In this document: one piece after another, positions 22,287 to 26,716 of the stretch
Numbering within the stretch: the first letter of the stretch is position 1
Layout: the number at the start of each line of letters is the position of its first letter
Assembly: GCA_964616985.1 (NCBI GenBank)
Contig: CAZTVF010000075.1
Span: 1-26,716, forward strand
Length of the DNA stretch: 26,716 nucleotides
Reading direction: 5' to 3'
Source: CAZTVF01 sp964616985
GTDB lineage: Bacteria > Planctomycetota > Phycisphaerae > SM23-33
Made by a program: the position numbers and the translations under genes
The notes under the pieces: generated by a model
Database searches by the model: none
Told to the model about the DNA's origin: nothing
What the model saw: the letters and a program-made list of their open reading frames with translations, nothing else

Positions 22287-22370
22287 CACAGAATCGCAGC
22301 GGCCGCGCGCGCCATTTGCATCCTCGCGCTGCGGGGCCAAAGCCGGCGAGCAAAGGGGCGGCGAACTCAG

Positions 22371-22376
22371 TAGAAT
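22371..22376 (+). promoter_or_regulatory. TAGAAT -10 box of a probably leaderless mnmA
   Basis: TAGAAT is followed by AGGCAGC and the mnmA ATG at 22384, placing the transcript start at or within 1-2 bases of the start codon. No -35 match at 17 bp. No Shine-Dalgarno can fit in 7 nt. Confidence 0.45.
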
Positions 22377-22383
22377 AGGCAGC

Positions 22384-23481
22384 ATGGCCGAAACGAAACC
22401 CAAGGTGCTGATGGCAATGAGCGGGGGGGTGGACTCCTCCGTGGCCGCGGCCCTGCTGCAGCGGCAGGGCTACGACGTCACCGGCGTTTTCCTGTGCCTG
22501 GGCAACGCCGCCGACGCCGACGCCGAGGGCAGCGGGTGCTGCTCGCCCCAGGACGCCGCCGACGCCCGCCGTGTGGCCGACCAGCTGGGCATCCCCATGT
22601 TCGTCCTCAACCTGGCCGACGCCTTCGGGGCCATCATTGATTACTTCGTGGCCGAGTACCGCCGCGGCAGAACCCCCAACCCCTGCCTGCACTGCAACGC
22701 CCGGATCAAGTTCGGCCGCCTCATGGATCGCGCCGAGGAACTCGGCATGGACTACGTCGCGACGGGGCACTACGCCCGGATGAAGAACACCCCCCGGCCT
22801 TCCATCGCCCGGGGCGTGGCGCGGGAGAAGGACCAGTCGTACGCGCTGTTCGGCATCGAGCGGCGGAGGCTGGCGAAGGTGCTGCTGCCGATCGGCGAAC
22901 TCGGCGGCAAGGCGGAGGTCAGGCAGATCGCGCGCGACCAGGGCCTGCAGGTGCACGACAAGCCCGATAGCCAGGAAATCTGTTTCGTCCCCGATGACGA
23001 TTACTCCGACATCCTCCGCCGCCGCGCGCCCGACGCCCTGACGGCGGGCAATATCGTCAATTCGGCCGGCGAGGTGCTTGGCCGCCACGAAGGCTACGCC
23101 CGCTACACGATCGGCCAGCGAAAGGGCCTTCGCGTGGCGGCGGGCGTGCCGATGTACGTCACGCACATCGACCCCGCCACCGCCACCGTCACCATCGGCC
23201 CCCGCGAAGAGGCGCTGGGCCAGCGGCTGTCGGCCTCGGGGGCGAACTGGCATGCGGACGTCAGCGGCGAGTTCGACGCCACCGTCCAAATCCGCTACAA
23301 CCACGCCGGCGCCCCCGCCCGCGTCATCCTCACCGGCCCCGACACCTTCGAAGTCGAATTCGCCTCTCCCATCGCGGCCATCACGCCCGGCCAGGCAGCC
23401 GTCGTCTATCGAGACGACGTGATGCTCGGCGGGGGGTGGATTGCGGCGGCTGCGCCGCCGCGAATGACGAATGACGAATGA
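22384..23481 (+). CDS. mnmA: tRNA-specific 2-thiouridylase MnmA
   Basis: 365 residues, the normal length. It adds the sulfur to C2 of wobble uridine 34 in tRNAs for Lys, Glu and Gln, using ATP and a persulfide relay. The PP-loop ATP-binding motif SGGVDSS is at 13-19. The two catalytic cysteines are Cys101 in TPNPCLHCNARIKFG and Cys200 in DSQEICFVPDDDY. YVATGHYAR (124-132), KDQSYALFGI and the C-terminal barrel YTIGQRKGLRVAAGVPMYV complete the set. The insert ADADAEGSGCC (44-54) near the first strand is typical of the group with a longer loop. No ribosome binding site; a TAGAAT box 7 nt upstream suggests leaderless expression. The stop codon lies inside a GAATGAC heptad repeat, which supplies the last residues. 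Confidence 0.97.
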   Translation: MAETKPKVLMAMSGGVDSSVAAALLQRQGYDVTGVFLCLGNAADADAEGSGCCSPQDAADARRVADQLGIPMFVLNLADAFGAIIDYFVAEYRRGRTPNPCLHCNARIKFGRLMDRAEELGMDYVATGHYARMKNTPRPSIARGVAREKDQSYALFGIERRRLAKVLLPIGELGGKAEVRQIARDQGLQVHDKPDSQEICFVPDDDYSDILRRRAPDALTAGNIVNSAGEVLGRHEGYARYTIGQRKGLRVAAGVPMYVTHIDPATATVTIGPREEALGQRLSASGANWHADVSGEFDATVQIRYNHAGAPARVILTGPDTFEVEFASPIAAITPGQAAVVYRDDVMLGGGWIAAAAPPRMTNDE

Positions 23482-23528
23482 CCAAGGGGGGCCGGTGAAA
23501 CCCAGGCGGGGGGCATCAGACGTCGCCC

Positions 23529-23600
23529 GGGTGGCGGCCTTCCCAGGCCGCCACCTCGATTACTCGTCAGTGGCGGCGGCCTGGGAAGGCCGCCGCCCCA
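23529..23600. repeat. Two GGCGGCCTGGGAAGGCCGCC palindromes in inverted array
   Basis: GGTGGCGGCCTTCCCAGGCC.. (23529-23556) and TGGCGGCGGCCTGGGAAGGC.. (23571-23600) are each self-complementary and also complementary to each other. Confidence 0.75.
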
Positions 23601-23675
23601 TGGTCGGGGTTTGGTATGAATCTGGCGTGGTGTCAGGCGGTAGGTGTGCCCGTTGAGTCCTGTCTAAGCCAGGCC

Positions 23676-23720
23676 GGTGCCACCCCCAAACTCGTTTGGG
23701 GGTGCGAAGGCGGCACCGAG
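23676..23720. repeat. CACCCCCAAAC hairpin, copy 1
   Basis: CACCCCCAAAC and GTTTGGGGGTG (core 23681-23704) around a 2-base centre, with an outer stem CGGTGCC/GGCACCG. Copy 3 (26019-26054) shares the flanks CGGTGC and CGAAGGC. Confidence 0.85.
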
Positions 23721-23767
23721 TCGGGCAGCGTCAATGGTCAACGTTTGGCAACCTCCCGCCGCAGAAT

Positions 23768-23841
23768 AGAAACTTCACCCGGCTGGGTCCGCCCCAGCGA
23801 AAGTTTCTGGCTTTTCTCACCCCCAAACAAGTTTGGGGGTG
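23768..23841. repeat. AGAAACTTT hairpin followed by CACCCCCAAAC hairpin, copy 2
   Basis: AGAAACTT with AAAGTTTCT (about 23768-23809), inner stem GCTGGG/CCCAGC; then CACCCCCAAACAAGTTTGGG.. at 23818-23841. Both lie between mnmA and the GT9 gene. Confidence 0.75.
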
Positions 23842-23893
23842 GCACCGATTTGTTGAATGCGTCAGTGGTCGCGGTTTGATATACAACGGGGCG

Positions 23894-24856
23894 ATGACTC
23901 CCAACTCGTCACTGCTGGCGATCCACTCCGGCGCCTTGGGCGACGTGGTGTTGTTTGGCCACCTGCTCAGGGGCGTCGGCGGCTGCGCTACGCTGCTGGC
24001 CGGCGGCGAGAAGGCGAGGCTGCTGGCGGCGCTTGGCGTCGCGGCGCGGGCGATGGATCTCGAGGCGCTGCCGATGCACGAGGCCTTTGCCGACACGCCG
24101 CTGGACCAGTGCCGCCTGCCGCTCCTGCTGGGCGAGCACGACCGCCTCATCAGCTGTTTCGGCGGCGGCAACCGCACGGCCGAGGTTCGATTGGCGGCGA
24201 TGTGTGCGGCCTCCTCGGCGGCGTTCCTGCCCATCCGCCCGCCCGCGGATTCCCGGTCGCATCTGCTGGAAGTATGGGCCGACCTGCTGGGCGTGGAGTT
24301 GCCATCCGAGGCGCCCCAGCCCTGGCCCGTGCCGCAGGCGCTCAAGACGCAGGCGGCCGGCGAGCTCGCGCGACTTGGCGTGGTGAATGACCAGGGCACC
24401 GCCGCCGGCGGCGCGGCCCCGGCGAGCCCCTACGCGATCATCCACCCCGGTTCCGGTTCGGCCGCCAAGTGCTGGCCGCGGGAGCGTTTCGTAGCGCTGG
24501 GGCAATGGCTCGCGGGGGAGGGAATGTCGCCGGTCATCGTGCTGGGCCCGGTGGAGATGGAGACCTGGCGGCAGGATTCGCACCTGTGGGCGTCGGGACT
24601 GCCCGTCCTGGCGGCCCCGCCGCTGGGGGTGCTGGCGGCGGTGCTGGCGGGGGCGACGTTGTATGTGGGGAACGATTCGGGCGTCTCGCACCTGGCCGCC
24701 GCGGTAGGGGCCAAGACCCTGGCCCTGTTTGGACCGACGATTGTGGATAACTTCCGCCCGCTGGGCCGCTCGGTGGCGACGGTGGCGGCGGGGACGATGG
24801 CCGAGATCAGCGTCGATGCGGTCGCGCGGGCGGCGTCAGGCTTGCTGTCTTCGTAG
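23894..24856 (+). CDS. Glycosyltransferase family 9 (heptosyltransferase-like) protein
   Basis: 320 residues. The N-terminal HSGALGDVVLFGHLL is the GT9 first-strand motif (GxxGD), and the C-terminal nucleotide-sugar domain has YAIIHPGSGSAAKCWPRERFVALGQWL and LYVGNDSGVSHLAAAVGAKTLALFGPT, both diagnostic of the ADP-heptose:LPS heptosyltransferase superfamily (GT-B fold). It probably adds a sugar to lipopolysaccharide core or another envelope glycan on the cytoplasmic side. The overall length (320) is slightly below classical WaaF/WaaC (about 345). The ATG at 23894 begins the conserved domain; the frame extends back to 23696 only through repeat sequence. There is no ribosome binding site, but GGGG is near. 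No other LPS gene is adjacent apart from the ArnT-like gene 4 kb away. Confidence 0.9.
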   Translation: MTPNSSLLAIHSGALGDVVLFGHLLRGVGGCATLLAGGEKARLLAALGVAARAMDLEALPMHEAFADTPLDQCRLPLLLGEHDRLISCFGGGNRTAEVRLAAMCAASSAAFLPIRPPADSRSHLLEVWADLLGVELPSEAPQPWPVPQALKTQAAGELARLGVVNDQGTAAGGAAPASPYAIIHPGSGSAAKCWPRERFVALGQWLAGEGMSPVIVLGPVEMETWRQDSHLWASGLPVLAAPPLGVLAAVLAGATLYVGNDSGVSHLAAAVGAKTLALFGPTIVDNFRPLGRSVATVAAGTMAEISVDAVARAASGLLSS

Positions 24857-24953
24857 CAAGGCATCTTGGCCGCGGAGTATCTCGGGCGTCTCGTCCGTGC
24901 TGCCGCTGCAGTCTAAAAATGGAAGCCCAGGCCCGTGCTGGACACTTAGTCGG

Positions 24954-25460
24954 TCAGACGGTCAGGGTCAGGTACTCCAATTTATCTTTCTCAGTATCCA
25001 GGATGGCCACCGTGGGCATGCCGCCCTTGGCCCGGTGCAGCGCGCCGGGGTTGATCACCCGCGTGCGGCCGAGGCGGTCGTCGCGAATGCGGTGCGTGTG
25101 GCCATGAAGGACGTACGCGAACTGCCCCTGCGTGATGAGCTGGTCGAGGATGAACCCGTCGTGTCCGTGCGTGACGACCACGGCCCGGCCGTCGGCATCG
25201 GGGATGACCACCACCTCCGTCGACAGCCGCACGCCGTGCCGCTGGGCGGCGTCCATCATGGCCGGGGCGTCGCGGTCGCCATTGCCCAGAACGGCGTATG
25301 TCCTTGCCCTGGCGGCACCGAGCATGGCCATGCATTCGACCGAGCCGATGTCCCCGCAGTGGACGATCACCTCCACACCGCGCCCGGTCAGCACGCCCAG
25401 CGCTGCGCGCAGGCGGGCCTCGTTGCCGTGCGAATCTGAGATGATGCCGATGGTGACCAT
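24954..25460 (-). CDS. YfcE/MJ0936-type metallophosphoesterase
   Basis: 168 residues, the typical size of the small calcineurin-like phosphodiesterases that use two metal ions. Metal ligands are visible in order: Asp9 and His11 in SDSHGN, Asp37 in HCGDIGS, Asn60 in LGNGD, His98 in THGHDG, and His121/His123 in LHGHTHR; the C-terminal NPGALHRAKGG is also conserved. It hydrolyses phosphodiester bonds in small or model substrates; the physiological substrate is not known for most members. AGAGGA about 6 nt before the ATG at 25460 selects this start over an upstream one at 25511. Convergent with the GT9 gene. On its promoter side lies the candidate small RNA on the opposite strand. Confidence 0.95.
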   Translation of the reverse strand: MVTIGIISDSHGNEARLRAALGVLTGRGVEVIVHCGDIGSVECMAMLGAARARTYAVLGNGDRDAPAMMDAAQRHGVRLSTEVVVIPDADGRAVVVTHGHDGFILDQLITQGQFAYVLHGHTHRIRDDRLGRTRVINPGALHRAKGGMPTVAILDTEKDKLEYLTLTV

Positions 25461-25641
25461 GTCGTGTCCTCTTACCACTGAACAATAGCGCCGCGGGGAT
25501 CGCGTTTCCATGCCGCCGCCCCGCGGCCACCACTTTGGGAGCTTTCCCTATGGTCTTGGCCGCAGATGCCCCGGGCGCCAAAATCGGGGGACGATTTGAC
25601 GATGACATCTGGAACTTCGCACGAAGGGGGGTACCGGGGCC

Positions 25642-25647
25642 TACAAT
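25642..25647 (+). promoter_or_regulatory. Possible -10 box of the candidate small RNA
   Basis: TACAAT differs from TATAAT at one base. The region 17 bp upstream (GCACGA) does not resemble TTGACA, so the match is weak. If used, transcription would start near 25654. Confidence 0.25.
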
Positions 25648-25653
25648 GCCTGC

Positions 25654-25808
25654 GAGAAGTCAAAGAAGGCAGCAAAGGCAGAAGGTTCAAGACAACAGAA
25701 GATGGTCCGCTGCACCCCGTACGACACAGGTCTCCCTCCGCCTGTGCCAGGGTTGCGGCATACGGGCGATGCTGAGGTTTCCCTCCTCCTCGGCGTCGCC
25801 TTTTTTTT
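25654..25808 (+). ncRNA. Candidate small RNA with two anti-Shine-Dalgarno (TCCCTCC) loops
   Basis: No coding gene precedes the strong terminator at 25765-25808 on this strand; the nearest plus-strand gene ends 950 bp earlier. Just before the terminator is a second hairpin: CACAGG (25725-25730), a 10-nt loop, CCTGTG (25741-25746), enclosed by CCCGTA (25716-25721) and TACGGG (25761-25766). The loops of the two hairpins, TCTCCCTCCG and TTTCCCTCCT, both present TCCCTCC from the third loop base. TCCCTCC is complementary to GGAGGGA, a Shine-Dalgarno-like sequence. C-rich UCCC loops are how several Gram-positive small RNAs bind mRNA ribosome sites. The 5' end is a guess from a TACAAT box. The upstream part (GTCAAAGAAGGCAGCAAAGG) is unstructured purine-rich sequence. 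The RNA is inferred, not proven. Confidence 0.45.
25765..25808 (+). terminator. Strong intrinsic terminator
   Basis: GGCGATGCTGAGG (25765-25777) pairs over 13 bp with CCTCGGCGTCGCC (25788-25800), with two G-U pairs, around the loop TTTCCCTCCT, and is followed by eight T (25801-25808). It works on the plus strand only. It is the only hairpin in the window that I found with a proper T-run. Confidence 0.85.
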
Positions 25809-25840
25809 CGTCCATCACGGATTAGCGGGGACGCTATCAC

Positions 25841-25895
25841 GTAGGGTGGGCAGGTCCGCCGCAGGCGAGACTCGCCGTGGCGAGCACGCCCACCA
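25841..25895. repeat. 55-bp GTAGGGTGGGCAGG repeat, copy 3
   Basis: Same as copy 1 at 4868-4922 except for one base (CACGCCC instead of CATGCCC). Confidence 0.9.
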
Positions 25896-26018
25896 TTCCA
25901 CGTGCCCATTCATCATGACGGTCTATGCGCTCGGGACGGGAAGAAGCAGCGAACCGCAGAACCGCAGAACAAGGAATTTCGAATACTGAAGTGAAAGGCC
26001 ATGGATCGCGGGTCTTTC

Positions 26019-26054
26019 GGTGCCACCCCCAAACTCGTTTGGGGGTGCGAAGGC
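26019..26054. repeat. CACCCCCAAAC hairpin, copy 3
   Basis: Core 26024-26047 is identical to 23681-23704, with shared flanks CGGTGC and CGAAGGC. Confidence 0.85.
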
Positions 26055-26232
26055 ATCACCGCGCTCTACTCGAGATGGAACCCCGGTCAGCCCCACGCGT
26101 GGCTGCGCTCGCCCCCGGGTCTGCCTGAATGGGAAGGAAGTGAAAATGGGGAAGCGGCCGGCGTTTTGCCGAGATTCGCCCCTCCGCCAGGGGGAGAAGG
26201 ACAGTTTAACCGCGATATTCGAACCACGACTA

Positions 26233-26261
26233 TTGACAGCCGGTACGCACGTATCTACTAT
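26233..26261 (+). promoter_or_regulatory. Near-consensus sigma-70 promoter upstream of the HicB-like gene
   Basis: TTGACA (26233-26238, perfect), 17-bp gap, TACTAT (26256-26261). Transcription would begin near 26268, giving a leader of about 95 nt before the ATG at 26364. This is the best promoter match noticed in the window. Confidence 0.75.
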
Positions 26262-26363
26262 TACAGACACGTACACCCGGACGTGGGGCCCCTAAGACCT
26301 GCCTTTTAGGCCTGGGGCGACTTGAGCGGCCGATGCCGCTTGAGAAGGGCAGGCAATATCACT

Positions 26364-26561
26364 ATGAAATTCAGTGTCCAAATTCTCGCTAACGCCAAGG
26401 GCGGCTTCACGGCCGTTTGCCTCTCTCTCCCCGGCTGCGCAGCCAGGGCAGACAGTCGCGAACTGGCCAAGAAGAAGCTCGAGGACGCCATCAAGGGCTA
26501 CCTCGCGGCCGTCAGCAACTTCGTTCCCGAGAACCTGACGCAGCAACTCGTCGAGGCCTGA
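26364..26561 (+). CDS. HicB-like (UPF0150) small protein without a visible HicA partner
   Basis: 65 residues matching the N-terminal partial RNase-H-fold domain of HicB antitoxins and UPF0150 proteins: FSVQILANAKGGFTAVCLSLPGCAARADSRELAKKKLEDAIKGYLAAV follows the family pattern hydrophobic strand, GGF.A..LPGC, D..E....L.DAI..Y. It has no C-terminal DNA-binding domain. HicB antitoxins neutralise HicA mRNA interferases, normally encoded next door; no HicA-like frame (a 60-80 residue protein with a G.H...) was found within 150 bp on either side, although the window ends 155 bp downstream. Start at 26364 begins the conserved strand; AAGGGCAGG is about 13 nt upstream, somewhat distant. A near-consensus promoter lies about 100 bp upstream. 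Orphan UPF0150 proteins are common and need not be part of a toxin system. Confidence 0.75.
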   Translation: MKFSVQILANAKGGFTAVCLSLPGCAARADSRELAKKKLEDAIKGYLAAVSNFVPENLTQQLVEA

Positions 26562-26716
26562 CCGCCTCCCCGCTGCCATCCGCCAGGCGAACACCCGAAT
26601 CGTTTTCTCATCCGAACGACCTCGACGTTTTCGCATGCGCGAAGAAAACTCTAAAACTCGAAATCCGCAATCGCAGATTCAAATCTGAGATGCATAAATA
26701 ACAAGTGACATTGGAG

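Larger units (their letters stand above)
23482..23893. other. Repeat-filled spacer between mnmA and the GT9 gene
   Basis: No gene supported in 412 bp; it is almost fully made of the palindromes and hairpins listed separately. TATACA at 23880-23885, 8 bp before the GT9 start, may be a -10 box. Confidence 0.5.
25461..26363. other. Long non-coding stretch between the phosphoesterase and HicB-like genes
   Basis: About 900 bp without a supportable protein gene. It holds the candidate small RNA and terminator, the 55-bp repeat, an ACCGCAGAACAAGGAAT tract (about 25955-25990), a CACCCCCAAAC hairpin and the promoter of the HicB-like gene. Open frames here run through repeats in several frames and have no ribosome binding site. 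Confidence 0.55.

Noticed and set aside
23696..23893. 66-residue N-terminal extension of the GT9 protein
   Set aside because: It is translated from CACCCCCAAAC and AGAAACTTT hairpins; the GT9 fold starts right after the ATG at 23894.
25660..25690. Resemblance of AAGGCAGCAAAGGCAGA to the conserved loop of SRP RNA
   Set aside because: The GGAA-type tetraloop and the flanking helix are absent; the purine tract looks like a simple repeat.
25683..25692. GGTTCAAGAC resembling a tRNA T-loop
   Set aside because: No flanking 5-bp stem or acceptor stem could be drawn around it.
25470..25909. 145-codon minus-strand frame in the long non-coding stretch
   Set aside because: It crosses the terminator and the 55-bp repeat, has no ribosome binding site and no domain.

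Overview
The window is about 26.7 kb of GC-rich (visibly above 60%) bacterial chromosome with some 22 recognisable protein genes on both strands. No rRNA, tRNA, CRISPR array, transposase or phage gene was seen. The gene mix suggests a Planctomycetota-type bacterium, perhaps Phycisphaerae: a long secreted HEAT-repeat protein, a URO-D-like enzyme, a chagasin-type inhibitor, a Gram-negative-type porin, tandem DedA proteins, and gene spacers packed with foldback repeats. This assignment is inference; no marker gene is present to prove it.

Layout. 1-810 (-) is the N-terminal part of clpB, cut by the window edge. 1293-1958 (+) is a secreted chagasin-like inhibitor. 2230-2724 (-) is a GNAT acetyltransferase and 2766-3149 (-) a small membrane protein. 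3624-4871 (+) is a URO-D superfamily enzyme flanked by related hairpins. 5134-6992 (+) holds a DEDDh exonuclease and a beta-propeller protein. 7591-13482 (+) is a phosphate acquisition block: pstS, pstC, pstA (with a very large extra domain), pstB and an outer-membrane porin. 13871-14866 (-) is an aldo/keto reductase whose last 88 bp are repeated just beyond its end. 15030-19453 (+) holds the HEAT-repeat protein and an ArnT-like glycosyltransferase. 19656-22233 (-) holds a small anchored protein, an AMMECR1 protein and two tandem DedA proteins. 22384-24856 (+) holds mnmA and a GT9 glycosyltransferase. 24954-25460 (-) is a YfcE-type phosphoesterase, and 26364-26561 (+) a stand-alone HicB-like protein.

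The genes that clearly work together are the phosphate genes: porin across the outer membrane, PstS in the periplasm, PstCA in the inner membrane and PstB as ATPase. Both pstS and the porin gene are preceded at a similar distance (about 80 bp) by three CTT-starting direct repeats spaced exactly 11 bp apart, which has the architecture of a Pho box. No phoU, phoB or phoR lies in the window.

Two non-coding signals stand out. The first is a strong intrinsic terminator at 25765-25808 (+) with no coding gene before it on that strand. It is preceded by a second hairpin, and both hairpins carry TCCCTCC at the same position of a 10-nt loop, so they look like an anti-Shine-Dalgarno small RNA. The second is a set of at least six families of inverted or direct repeats filling nearly every spacer, including a 254-bp foldback, a 164-bp element with 17-bp perfect terminal inverted repeats, and a 55-bp unit present three times at 54-55/55 identity.
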